From Patiria pectinifera (taxonomy: Eukaryota > Echinodermata > Asteroidea > Valvatida > Asterinidae), in assembly GCA_029964075.1 (NCBI GenBank), contig CM057142.1:325770-389769 (forward strand): a stretch of DNA of 64,000 nucleotides, given 5' to 3'. This document shows, piece by piece, positions 34,461 to 46,792 of this stretch. How positions within the stretch are numbered: position 1 is the first letter of the stretch; each line of letters starts with the position of its first letter. Under the pieces are notes generated by a model that was not told where the DNA came from, searched no databases, and was given only the letters and a program-made list of their open reading frames with translations. The position numbers were made by a program, and so were the translations under genes.

Positions 34461-37400
34461 GAGTAAATGGCCTGCAAAATGTAAGATTCACACGTTTATA
34501 GGTTTGCAGAAAATAAAACTATCGTAACCGAAACGGAAAGCGGCACTGGGGAGGGTCACGTGCTGGAGGACAGATACAAAAAAGCGCACCAAACGTGACG
34601 AACGCAATGCCGTTTACGCGCACAATGCGCTGTGCATCGGCACCCATGGTCTACATGTGGATTGGGTTTTCAGTCCCTACCTGATTCCGTGGGTTTTCCC
34701 CAGACTATTCTTCTGGGGTTTTCCTCCCACCTCTAAAACTGTAATTTCTTCTCATTGTCTTCTCTACACGGTTTTTTTTTTCGGGGTTTGCGAGCTACAG
34801 TGCCTCGGGCATGCACTTTTGAGGAATCGTTGGTTTCATTACCAGAAAAAAATTATTTATCGTTTATATTTCGTTTCGTATGAATAAAAAGGAGTAAATG
34901 CTTCAGATTTTAAATATGCACTTGTCATTTACAAGGCTGGGTTGGGGCAACCTTGAAATTATAAAGTAAAATAATTCATAGGTTGGGTTGGGGCTACCTT
35001 CAAAATATAAAAGCACATAATTCTGCACAAAAATTACTGCATTTATTAATGTTAATCGCGAATTAATAATACCATACGGTAGTTTGTATGAATAAAAACT
35101 GGCATTTGCATTACTCCCGTCTGTATGAATATAAATTAATCAAAGGCTTTTTCTAACAACCATTTGCTCTTGAGTAAATGGCCTGCAAAATGTAAGCTTT
35201 ACACGTTTATAGGTTTGCAGAAAATAAAACTATCGTAACCGAAACGGAAAGCGGCACTGGGGAGGGTCACGTGCTGGAGGACAGATACAAAAAGGCGCAC
35301 CAAACGTGACGAACGCAATGCCGTTTACGCGCACAATGCGCTGTGCATCGGCACCCATGGTCTACATGTGGATTGGGTTTGCAGTCCCTACCTGATTCCG
35401 TGGGTTTTCCCCAGACTATTCTTCTGGGGTTTTCCTCCCACCTCTAAAACTGTAATTTCTTCTCATTGTCTTCTCTATACGTTTTTTTTTCGGGGTTTGC
35501 GAGCTACAGTGCCTCGGGCATGCACTTTTGAGGAATCGTTGGTTTCATTACCAGAAAAAAATTATTTATCGTTTATATTTCGTTTCGTATGAATAAAAAG
35601 GAGTAAATGCTTCAGATTTTAAATATGCACATGTCATTAACAAGGCTGGGTTGGGGCAACCTTGAAATTATAAAGTAAAATAATTCATAGGTTGGGTTGG
35701 GGCTACCTTCAAAATATAAAAGCACATAATTCTGCGCAAAAATTACTGCATTTATTAATGTTAATCGCGAATTAATAATACCATACGGTAGTTCGTATGA
35801 ATAAAAACTGGCATTTGCATTACTCCCGTCTGTATGAATATAAATTAATCAAAGGCTTTTTCTAACAACCATTTGCTCTTGAGTAAATGGCCTGCAAAAT
35901 GTAAGCTTTACACGTTTATAGGTTTGCAGAAAATAAAACTATCGTAACCGAAACGGAAAGCGGCACTGGGGAGGGTCACGTGCTGGAGGACAGATACAAA
36001 AAAGCGCACCAAACGTGACGAACGCAATGCCGTTTACGCGCACAATGCGCTGTGCATCGGCACCCATGGTCTACATGTGAATTGGGTTTGCAGTCCCTAC
36101 CTGATTCCGTGGGTTTTCCCCAGACTATTCTTCTGGGGTTTTCCTCCCACCTCTAAAACTGTAATTTCTTCTCATTGTCTTCTCTATACGTTTTTTTTCC
36201 CGGGGTTTGCGAGCTACAGTGCCTGGGGCATGCACTTTTGAGGAATCGTTGGTTTCATTACCAGAAAAAAATAATTTATCGTTTATATTTCGTTTCGTAT
36301 GAATAAAAAGGAGTAAATGCTTCAGATTTTAAATATGCACTTGTCATTTACAAGGCTGGGTTGGGGCAACCTTGAAGTTATAAAGTAAAATAATACTGCG
36401 CAAATATTACTGCATTTATTAAAGTTCATAAAGTACAAATGATACCATGTTTGTATGAATAAATCATGGCATTTGCTGTTGCTACCACTTTGAAGCATTT
36501 ACTCGCATCTGTATGAATAAAAATTAAGCAAACACTTTTACTAAAAACCGTTTGCTCAATTCTGAAAATAATTACTTTTTACCTTTAAGCTTTTGCTACA
36601 CTATAAGCGTTTACTTCGTTTCTTATCAATAAAAAGGAGTAAATGCTAAAATTTTTAAATATTTACTTATCATATTTCAAGGTTGGGTTGGGGCTAACTT
36701 CAAAATATAAAAGCACATAATTCTGCGCAAAAATTACTGCATTTATTAATGTTAATCGCGAAAAAATACAAGTAATACCATACGGTAGTTCGTATGAATA
36801 AAAACTGGCATTTGCATTACTCCCATCTGTATGAATATAAATTAATCAAAGGCTTTTACTAACAACCATTTGCTCTTGAGTAAATGGCCTGCAAAATGTA
36901 AGATTTACACGTTTATAGGTTTGCAGAAAATAAAACTATCGTAACCGAAACGGAAAGCGGCACTGGGGAGGGTCACGTGCTGGAGGACAGATACAAAAAA
37001 AGCGCACCAAACGTGACGAACTCAATGCCGTTTACGCGCACAATGCGCTGTGCATCGGCACCCATGGTCTACATGTGGATTGGGTTTGCAGTCCCTACCT
37101 GATTCCGTGGGTTTTCCCCAGACTATTCTTCTGGGGTTTTCCTCCCACCTCTAAAACTGTAATTTCTTCTCATTGTCTTTCCTTATACGTTTTTTTTTCG
37201 GGGTTTGCGAGCTACAGTGCCTCGGGCATGCACTTTTGAGGAATCGTTGGTTTCATTACTAGAAAAAAAATATTTATCGTTTATATTTCGTTTCGTATGA
37301 ATAAAAAGGAGTAAATGCTTCAGATTTTAAATATGCACTTGTCATTTACAAGGCTGGGTTGGGGCAACCTTGAAATTATAAAGTAAAATAATTCATAGGT

Positions 37401-39967
37401 TGGGCTGGAGCTACCTTCAAAATATAAAAGCACATAATTCTGCGCAAAAATTACTGCATTTATTAATGTTAATCGCGAATTAATAATACCATACGGTAGT
37501 TCGTATGAATAAAAACTGGCATTTGCATTACTCCCGTCTGTATGAATATAAATTAATCAAAGGCTTTTTCTAACAACCATTTGCTCTTGAGTAAATGGCC
37601 TGCAAAATGTAAGCTTTACACGTTTATAGGTTTGCAGAAAATAAAACTATCGTAACCGAAACGGAAAGCGGCACTGGGGAGGGTCACGTGCTGGAGGACA
37701 GATACAAAAAAGCGCACCAAACGTGACGAACGCAATGCCGTTTACGCGCACAATGCGCTGTGCATCGGCACCCATGGTCTACATGTGAATTGGGTTTGCA
37801 GTCCCTACCTGATTCCGTGGGTTTTCCCCAGACTATTCTTCTGGGGTTTTCCTCCCACCTCTAAAACTGTAATTTCTTCTCATTGTCTTCTCTATACGTT
37901 TTTTTTTTCGGGGTTTGCGAGCTACAGTGCCTCGGGCATGCACTTTTGAGGAATCCTTGGTTTCATTACCAGAAAAAAATTATTTATCGTTTATATTTCG
38001 TTTCGTATGAATAAAAAGGAGTAAATGCTTCAGATTTTAAATATGCACTTGTCATTTACAAGGCTGGGTTGGGGCAACCTTGAAATTATAAAGTAAAATA
38101 ATTCTGCGCAAATATTACTGCATTTATTAAAGTTCATAAAGTACAAATGATACCATGTTTGTATGAATAAATCATGGCATTTGCTGTTGCTACCACTTTG
38201 AAGCATTTACTCGCATCTGTATGAATAAAAATTAAGCAAACACTTTTACTAAAAACCGTTTGCTCAATTCTGAAAATAATTACTTTTTACCTTTAAGCTT
38301 TTGTTACACTATAAGCGTTTACTTCGTTTCTTATAAATAAAAAGGAGTAAATGCTAAAATTTTTAAATATTTACTTGTCATATTTCAAGGTTGGGTTGGG
38401 GCTAACTTCAAAATACAAAAGCACATAATTCTGCGCAAAAATTACTGCATTTATTAATGTTAATCGCGAAAAAATACAAGTAATACCATACGGTAGTTCG
38501 TATGAATAAAAACTGGCATTTGCATTACTCCCGTCTGTATGAATATAAATTAATCAAAGGCTTTTACTAACAACCATTTGCTCTTGAGTAAATGGCCTGC
38601 AAAATGTAAGATTTACACGTTTATAGGTTTGCAGAAAATAAAACTATCGTAACCGAAACGGAAAGCGGCACTGGGGAGGGTCACGTGCTGGAGGACAGAT
38701 ACAAAAAAGCGCACCAAACGTGACGAACTCAATGCCGTTTACGCGCACAATGCGCTGTGCATCGGCACCCATGGTCTACATGTAGATTGGGTTTTCAGTC
38801 CCTACCTGATTCCGTGAGTTTTCCCCAGACTATTCTTCTGGGGTTTTCCTCCCACCTCTAAAACTGTAATTTCTTCTCATTGTCTTCTCTATACGTTTTT
38901 TTTTCGGGGTTTGCGAGCTACAGTGCCTCGGGCATGCACTTTTGAGGAATCGTTGGTTTCATTACTAGAAAAAAAATATTTATCGTTTATATTTCGTTTC
39001 GTATGAATAAAAAGGAGTAAATGCTTCAGATTTTAAATATGCACTTGTCATTTACAAGGCTGGGTTGGGGCAACCTTGAAACTATAAAGTAAAATAATTC
39101 ATAGGTTGGGCTGGGGCTACCTTCAAAATATAAAAGCACATAATTCTGCGCAAAAATTACTGCATTTATTAATGTTAATCGCGAATTAATAATACCATAC
39201 GGTAGTTCGTATGAATAAAAACTGGCATTTGCATTACTCCCGTCTGTATGAATATAAATTAATCAAAGGCTTTTTCTAACAACCATTTGCTCTTGAGTAA
39301 ATGGCCTGCAAAATGTAAGCTTTACACGTTTATAGGTTTGCAGAAAATAAAACTATCGTAACCGAAACGGAAAGCGGCACTGGGGAGGGTCACGTGCTGG
39401 AGGACAGATACAAAAAAGCGCACCAAACGTGACGAACGCAATGCCGTTTACGCGCACAATGCGCTGTGCATCGGCACCCATGGTCTACATGTGAATTGGG
39501 TTTGCAGTCCCTACCTGATTCCGTGGGTTTTCCCCAGACTATTCTTCTGGGGTTTTCCTCCCACCTCTAAAACTGTAATTTCTTCTCATTGTCTTCTCTA
39601 TACGTTTTTTTCGGGGTTTGCGAGCTACAGTGCCTCGGGCATGCACTTTTGAGGAATCGTTAGTTTCATTACCAGAAAAAAATTATTTATCGTTTATATT
39701 TCGTTTCGTATGAATAAAAAGGAGTAAATGCTTCAGATTTTAAATATGCACTTGTCATTTACAAGGCTGGGTTGGGGCAACCTTGAAATTATAAAGTAAA
39801 ATAATTCTGCGCAAATATTACTGCATTTATTAAAGTTCATAAAGTACAAATGATACCATGTTTGTATGAATAAATCATGGCATTTGCTGTTGCTACCACT
39901 TTGAAGCATTTACTCGCATCTGTATGAATAAAAATTAAGCAAACACTTTTACTAAAAACCGTTTGCT

Positions 39968-41403
39968 TGTAAGAAGTTTTCGTGTATTTCCCCCCTTTTC
40001 GCGAAATGGTATAGTCTCAAAAGTTTCTTCCAATAGCACTAACTGCATTATCCCAGAACCGGTCTTTGTTACTCTGTGCGCGTTATGTAACCGTTTTTTT
40101 TGCAGCAAGCTTTTTCGGTAGTTGTGGGTTTTCTCTCCAGCAGCATTACAAAAGCCATGGTTGTGTGTAAATTAGGTGTTTGCAACACCTTTGGTGAATA
40201 ATAGAATTCAGGTGTTTAAACAAAAGTTACTAGGGAGTTGCTTTGCCAACAGTGAAGGAACAGTGGAGTGATTGGGTGTGTGTGGGTTTCTGACGAAAAA
40301 GTGAGAGTGATCATGAAGGAATCAGATCAGAGCAGACCAGATCGTGGTAGAAAGCAGATGTGATTTTGAAGAATTGTCTTGTGTGTGTCACTGCATGAAC
40401 CTGAGCCAACAGGCATAGCAAAGCTATAGCAGGCAGTTAGTTTGTGTTGACTAGTTGAGAGCCTATTTGAGGCAGTAATATTTGGGCTTGAATTTCAAGG
40501 CCCCAGTGAGCAGTTTTGTGCTCAGTTAAACACACCAAGGAGATCTGGGATTTCAAGAAACCACACAACCGTAAGTGTTTATAGCTAAACTATCCACTTG
40601 TAAATTTATCATTTTGTTGAAGAAAATAATAGTATTGTTGCTCCGATTTTATGAAAACCAGTAGTAATCTTTGAAAGGTAGACTGATGTTAAGTACCTTT
40701 GATTTATGTTGATTAAGCATACTTTAAAGCATGATTAATATTAGTTTGAAGATCAGACTGATGTTTGAAATAAGTGTTGGATTTTTATGATGAAGTTATA
40801 CCTTTCGATAAGACAGCTGATATTTTGAATATAAGGTGTAGAACAAGATAACTGATGGATCATTGATTTGTAAATTACTGATGTCAAGTGAAAGATATTT
40901 ATTGTAAGGATCACTTGAATATTTTGTAAATAGATGGCTGTCTGGTGAAGGACAAGGAACGAGCTGTAGCATTAGCCAAGGGCATCGAACTGTTGCGGCT
41001 GTAGGACACCCAACCCAGGAGGCGGTGTCTCCAACGATCAACCGGCATCAGACGATTCAAGACAGTACCGTGGGCTTGATATCCTTAAAACGCCTGCTCC
41101 TCCCATTTAAAGACCCTTGTATAGAGTAAAATAATTTAAAGTAACTGCAGAGTGGAAGTTTGTTTAAAGATTAATTGCTTTTTATTTAAAAGGAAACACG
41201 AAGGACATAATATGATCTAGAAGTGAATTAATGTAACAAGTGAAGAAATACCGGCCTACCACAGTTGTAAATAAGTGTAAATTGTTTGTAAATAGAACAG
41301 ATATACTGAAGAAAAGCTTATTGTGTTTAGTGTGTTTCTTTCGTTGTTGAGGAAATAAATAGTTGTAGACTATTGGACACGAATTTAGGGAATAATCCTA
41401 ACA
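39968..41403 (+). mobile_element. Solo LTR, 1436 bp
   Basis: Inserted within a satellite unit. It begins TGTAAGAAG and ends CCTAACA, giving the canonical TG..CA ends. The 5-bp direct repeat TTGCT (39963-39967 and 41404-41408) flanks it, and other satellite units show the uninterrupted TTTGCTCAATTC. No internal coding region and no second LTR are present, so recombination left a solo LTR. An AATAAA lies near its right end (about 41354), suggesting plus orientation. Family not determined. Confidence 0.82.
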
Positions 41404-42560
41404 TTGCTCAATTCTGAAAATAATTACTTTTTACTTTTAAGCTTTTGCTACACTATAAGCGTTTACTTCGTTTCTTATAAATAAAAAGGAGTAAATGCTA
41501 AATTTTTTAAATATTTACTTGTCATATTTCAAGGTTGGGTTGGGGCTAACTTCAAAATATAAAAGCACATAATTCTGCGCAAAAATTACTGCATTTATTA
41601 ATGTTAATCGCGAAAAAATACAAGTAATACCATACGGTAGTTCGTATGAATAAAAACTGGCATTTGCATTACTCCCATCTGTATGAATATAAATTAATCA
41701 AAGGCTTTTACTAACAACCATTTGCTCTTGAGTAAATGGCCTGCAAAATGTAAGATTTACACGTTTATAGGTTTGCAGAAAATAAAACTATCGTAACCGA
41801 AACGGAAAGCGGCACTGGGGAGGGTCACGTGCTGGAGGACAGATACAAAAAAGCGCACCAAACGTGACGAACTCAATGCCGTTTACGCGCACAATGCGCT
41901 GTGCATCGGCACCCATGGTCTACATGTGGATTGGGTTTGCAGTCCCTACCTGATTCCGTGGGTTTTCCCCAGACTATTCTTCTGGGGTTTTCCTCCCACC
42001 TCTAAAACTGTAATTTCTTCTCATTGTCTTCTCTATACGGTTTTTTTCGGGGTTTGCGAGCTACAGTGCCTGGGGCATGCACTTTTGAGGAATCCTTGGT
42101 TTCATTACCAGAAAAAAATTATTTATCGGTTATACTTCGTTTCGTATGAATAAAAAGGAGTAAATGCTTCAGATTTCAAATATGCACTTGTCATTCACAA
42201 GGCTGGGTTGGAGCAACCTTGAAATTATAAAGTAAAATAATTCTGCGCAAAAATTACTGCATTTATTAAAGTTCATAAAGTACAAATGATACCATGTTTG
42301 TATGAATAAAACATGGCATTTGCTTTTGCTACTACTTTGAAGCATTTACTCGCATCTGTATGAATGAAAATTAAGCAAACACTTTTACTAAAAACCGTTT
42401 GCTAAATTCTGAAAATAATTACTTTTTACCTTTAAGCTTTTGCTACACTATAAGCGTTTACTTCGTTTCTTATAAATAAAAAGGAGTAAATGCTAAAAAT
42501 TTTAAATATTTACTTGTCATATTTCTGTCCACGTATCACAAACAAATGGTGTGTGTTCTT

Positions 42561-42622
42561 TCAGCAAAACGAAAACAATTCCAGCGCATCCCCCTATATG
42601 TGAATTGTTTTCGTTTTGCTGA
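42561..42622. repeat. 21-bp perfect inverted repeat, 20-nt loop
   Basis: TCAGCAAAACGAAAACAATT plus C (42561-42581) is exactly inverted at 42602-42622. It starts 30 bp beyond the end of the satellite block. Confidence 0.85.
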
Positions 42623-43009
42623 CAGAACTTTTCAGACGGTGTTTGTGTTTAAAATTCTGTAACTTGAAAAGTACATAAGTGATTTGAATGATTCTTGTAC
42701 TAAAACAAAGCTTATAAATTGGGCTTTCATATCTTGATTTTGATAGTGCTACATGCAGAACTTCATTAAAAAAAATTGTCCTGCCATTTGGGTTTCCTTT
42801 TTTTGACCCTGTGTAAGTTACTTGTAGACAATCATACCAATTTAGATATGATTTTTTTTTATAGCCGCCTACTTTAAAATGTAGCTCCACCCCTAAAGGG
42901 CAACAATTAGTCTTGCAACCGTTTAAACTTATCTTTATAGTGTATGGTAAACATAATTAACCGATGGAAAAGTTGTGTATTTACCAGCAAAAAATGATGA
43001 TTTCCCCTC

Positions 43010-43665
43010 GTTTGAATCAAGCTGCTCTAATGTACCGCCTCGGTCACGCCCGCAATAGGGTGAAAATAACACGTGTTAGAATGTTAGAATTTACATCCAC
43101 TTTGTATCAAAGCATGAGAAACAAAGTGGATGTAAAATACAGTTTTCTGCGTTTTCTTTTTTTGCACTCCCCTTTTTGAAAAATCAAGCTCCGCCCCCCA
43201 AATGGGCAAGATCCAAGATGCGTTCACCTCTAAAAATTATGTTCAGCCCATTTCAATTGGACATGCCAATTTTCAGAATTTTACCACCAAACTGAATGAT
43301 GTTTTCCATATTAGAACCAAACTGCTAATATATACCGCCTCTTTTACCATTTAGACCACGCCAACAAAATGGGTGGAAAATTAACAGGTGTTAGAATGCT
43401 AGAATGTCTTATTTCATGTTTAAGTATATTTCAGGGCGTAAACAACCAAGGAAATTTGATGTTAAATACAGTTTTCATGAGTTTGTATTGTTTGCACCCC
43501 TTTTTTGAAAAATCAAGCTCCGCCACCAAAATGGGCAAGATCCAGGATGGGTCCCGATCTTAAAATAATTTTTAGCCCATTTTGACCCCACATGCCACAT
43601 TTCATGCTTTTACCACAAAGTGAACGTTTTTTCGCTTAGCAGCTCCACTAATACGAGTATCGTAA
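43010..43665. repeat. Right inverted arm bounding the satellite block
   Basis: The inverted counterpart of 29050-29690, again with two approximately 300-bp sub-units (AAAATCAAGCTCCGCC occurs in each). A local 15-bp stem (TTACATCCACTTTGT at 43091-43105, inverted at 43121-43135) lies in the inner unit. The two arms and the satellite between them form a 14.6-kb fold-back structure. Confidence 0.75.
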
Positions 43666-43825
43666 AGAAACCAAGTCAATTTGTAAAAACATATGGAGAA
43701 ACCTTTTTTTGCACAGTGTTTTATGCTATGAAATCTAGTCAAATACTGATTCCTTTTTTTTCAAGAAGACAATTAGTTTTGCTGAATAATTGATCATCAA
43801 GCAAACTTGGGTTTCTCACCAGTGG

Positions 43826-44125
43826 AGTGTCATGGCCTAGCGGTTAAGAGCACCGGACTCATGTTCTGGTGTTTCAGAGGCGACAGTGGCGTGGGTTCGA
43901 GCTCAGGTGGACACTTGTGTCCTTAAGCAAGGCACTTCACCATTATTGCTTCGTCCTTCGGATGGGACGTAAAGCCGTAGGTCCCGTGTGTTATGTAAGG
44001 CAATGCACGTACAAGAACCCAGTGACATTTATCGCTAAGAGAAGGGGTTTGCCCTGGTGTTTTCTGGCCTCCTGTTAAAACTCCCATGCGGAGTATTTCG
44101 GAGAAGAACCAACCAAGAACCAAGA
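43826..44125 (+). mobile_element. tRNA-derived SINE, full length
   Basis: An A-box-like TGGCCTAGCGGTTAAGAGC (about 43832-43850) and B-box-like GGTTCGAGCTC are followed by the body CTTAAGCAAGGCACTTCACC and TTCGTCCTTCGGATGGGACG, with a simple AAGAACC tail. ACCAG precedes and follows the insertion. The paralogous locus reads straight through (TTTCTCACCAGAATGC at about 51670), giving the empty site. It lies in the first intron of peptide gene 1. Confidence 0.88.
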
Positions 44126-44287
44126 ACCAGAATGCCGTTTAAGACTGGCCACGTGACGGGCTCTCGACCAATAGAAATGGGTAAACTGTCTTAGGTATTT
44201 ATGAATGAATAATCAAATATACGGCAAGCTTAATAAAAGCATCTTAAGCTAAAAAGGAAAAGGTGTTTAAAATCAAATGATACTCAC

Positions 44288-44357
44288 ATTGCGCTGTTCT
44301 CGAGAGCAACTTGGTCGGTCGGAATAACGGCGAGAGGACGAACACATGGCTTTTATA
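44288..44357 (-). promoter_or_regulatory. TATA box and 5'UTR exon, peptide gene 1
   Basis: On the minus strand TATAAAAG (44350-44357) is followed about 60 nt later by a splice donor, GCGCAAT|GTGAGTATC (exon end 44288). The gene 2 copy at 52143-52251 has the same arrangement (TATAAAAG, then GCGTGAT|GTAAGTG). Homology with gene 2 resumes on the far side of the satellite, which makes this the first exon of the gene at 24998-27064. Transcription start is inferred. Confidence 0.55.
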
Positions 44358-44589
44358 AGATTGAGGCAGCCCTAAACAGTGTAGTGGCGAAACTTCGGAG
44401 GGGGGCGGAGCCTAAGTCATGATGGATCAAAATGTTTTACATAACTGGCTCGCGTGACATATTATCCTTGATGATGAAATATGGAATGGAACTGCAAACT
44501 GATAAAAGAAATATTGAGTATGGACATTTTTTACTAATAAATTCATAATTATGCACGCATGCGCATCAAAAGGCCTATATCGCGGGTTA

Positions 44590-44760
44590 GAATTTTTTGA
44601 AAAGTCAATGGTCAACCCACCAAAAATTGGAAAGAAGATGAAAGATGACGTGTCGATCATCATTATCCTATGTAACCTGAATACCTGTTAGAGTTTTGAG
44701 TATTTAAAAAGAATTTTGAGGTATGGGCAAAGCACTGGTGTCCATGGGAATTTTTATCCC
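44590..44760. repeat. Fragment of repeat A family
   Basis: GTCAATGGTCAACCCACCAA and the following GATGAAAGATGA stretch match 58030-58090, and in reverse orientation the middle of the 470-bp repeat at 16753-17222. Confidence 0.55.
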
Positions 44761-45279
44761 GGGTGTACCCTCAATTTTTTTTGTTGTAATCTCCTTTGAC
44801 TGCGTAGCCATTGATTTCTAGTAGGTGGTTTTGGAGTGGAGGGGGTGTTTTGCAATTACCCGGAAAACAGTAGTTTGCACGTGAAACAAAACATACCAAT
44901 TGAAAATTTGTTAGGAGAACAAAGAGCTTTTTTTTGAAGAGCACGGGGTATATATGCATCTTTAAGTTGTATAATAACTATTTCTCACCAAATCTTTTTA
45001 AAAACCTTAGAATGACAATGACAAAGCAACATGTCGCCAATAAAGAAGGCCTAAGCATTCGGATTGAAGCTCGAGATGAATATTAATGATAGGACTATAC
45101 GTTAATGATAGGCCTATACGGACATGACCGTTATCTAAGGTCGTCCCTTTCCAACAAGCTTTCAACATGGGCGATATATTAGGATTTTCACCCGAAAGTA
45201 GGAAGGGGGTGGGGTGGGGGTGGGGTGGCGGTGGGGAAACGTATTTGTGGCGTAAGAGAAATCCGTCTGAGAAATTATC

Positions 45280-46690
45280 TTCACCTAAATGGGATTGTCA
45301 TTTTACTGCCTACAACTTTGAAACTTTGAAAGATAGCATACGGGATTGGCTTAGATGATTAGCGCAGAAGTTGTGTCTGCATGAGAACTGAAAAAAGAAC
45401 ATCTTTTACATGTCACTTCTGCATATATAGTAACTAGCTATCGATAGATGAGTCGCATACTCAAGAAGCAAAATCCAACACAACTTATACGTTTTTCGAT
45501 CAATTTTATTCATTGCTGAGCTCATGCATTGTATTTTGAAATCAATTTAAAGCGGAAATCAAAGATATCTTGACAAACAACTTGTTCAAATTTTGGACTC
45601 CTATAGAATATGGATGTTGTTTACCTAAAGGTTTTTTGGTTTGGATTTTTTTCATCAGCATTACAGGTATAATTGTGTAACGTGAAGTGTTTTGTTTCAT
45701 TCCACGAAATTCATATCCTGTTGAGAATATAAATTTCATGCCCACTGTTGTTACATCCAGTCAGTTACGCGTTTTTAATTGTCTTCTATAGCCGAAATTG
45801 TGAGGGACATATCTGATATTTTTGTGGAAAACAACAAATAAATTGTTCGATAAATAGAGTAACATGCAAACCACCACCAGAAACAAATAAATACTGTCGG
45901 TCAAAACTTCAGATCAGCCTCATCAGACTCATCAGTATCTGTGAACATAAACAGAAGAAAATCACCTTTTATTAAAACAAAAACAATTTTTGTTGAGATT
46001 ATTCGATGATTATTATGATATACAAAATATGCGCGGCCAAAATACAGGCCTATTTTTGCAAATATTGAAGTGTTTTGGAGAGTGAAGCAATGCAAGGGAT
46101 GGCAGGCCATGCACCCAGTATGAAACTGATTTCGAGCGGTTCATAATCATTTATAGCTGGTCGATGAGTGATATTCTTTGAAAATTATTTTCTAATCCGA
46201 GAAAACTTTAGAGCAACTTGGCGTTTCTGATGGTTTTCAGAAAACAATGCTCGGAAAGTGGGTCCCTGATCCATTTGGTTTAAAGGGTCTAGGTGGTCGT
46301 CTGAGTCAAAATGTTTGGCCAAGGTGAGTCTTAAGGAAGTGTAATTAACAAGTGACAGTCAGTCAGTCAGTCAGTCAGTCAGCCGGTCAGTCGGGGAGTC
46401 GGTCAGTCGGGGAGTCAGTCAGTCAGTCGGTCGGTCGGTCAGTCAGTCAGTCAGTCAGTCAGCCGGTCAGTCGGGGAGTCGGTCAGTCGGGGAGTCAGTC
46501 AGTCAGTCGGTCGGTCGGTGGCAGTCAGTCAGTCAGTCAGTCAGTCAGCCGGTCAGTCGGGGAGTCGGTCAGTCGGTCAGTCAGTCGGTCAGTCGGTCGG
46601 TCAGTCGGGGAGTCAGTCAGTCGGGGAGTCGGGGAGTCAGTCAGTCAGTCGGTCGGTCAGTCGGGGAGTCGGAAAGTCAGTCAAAACTAA
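45280..46690 (-). pseudogene. Duplicated 3' part of a peptide gene
   Basis: Matches the gene 1 3' region (about 24045-25445) in order and orientation: the 3' flank, the hAT empty site at 45714, an acidic terminal exon (45901-45938, TDESDEADLKF) and the minisatellite-bearing intron (array 46355-46680). It stops at the array and joins sequence like the gene 2 3' end. No mature, pro or signal exon belongs to it, so it is a gene fragment. Confidence 0.75.
46355..46680. repeat. GTCAGTCGG-type minisatellite, second array
   Basis: The same 4-nt-based composition as 25425-26020, including GGGGA blocks, and preceded by the same single-copy sequence (TTTGGCCAAGGTGAGTCTTA). A longer period of about 84 bp (CAGCCGGTCAGTCGGGGAGT block) repeats within it. 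Its Ser/Gln/Val frames are not genes. Confidence 0.92.
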
Positions 46691-46792
46691 CTTATTTTGT
46701 TCTGTAGCCGAAATGTCGAGTGACATAGCTGAAATTGTTCCATAAATAGATTAACATGCATCCCACCACCAGAAACAAATAAATCCTGTCGG

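Larger units (their letters stand above)
29835..42531. repeat. Higher-order satellite, alternating 998- and 710-bp units
   Basis: The landmark ACCCATGGTCTACATGTG occurs near 30293, 31291, 34642, 35352, 36062, 37060, 37770, 38767, 39476 and 41911. Once the LINE (32107-34457) and solo LTR (39968-41403) are removed, spacings are 998, 998, 710, 710, 998, 710, 997, 709, 998. Each long unit holds a conserved approximately 400-bp segment (with GGGAGGGTCACGTGCTGGAG and GGTTTTCCCCAGACTATTC) plus two diverged approximately 290-bp halves rich in GTATGAATAAA. Short units lack about 288 bp spanning parts of both halves. GAGTAAATGCTTC occurs in both orientations within a unit. Confidence 0.92.

Noticed and set aside
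30300-42153. Recurring frame starting MDWV(F/C)SPYLIPWVFPRLFFW
   Set aside because: It lies in the conserved segment of each satellite unit, is broken in several units by small indels and has no family match.
43826-43900. Functional tRNA gene
   Set aside because: Box A and B are present but the sequence continues as a 300-bp dispersed element with a tail and target duplication: a SINE.
46352-46745. Ser/Gln/Val/Gly open frames
   Set aside because: Same minisatellite artefact as at 25.6 kb.
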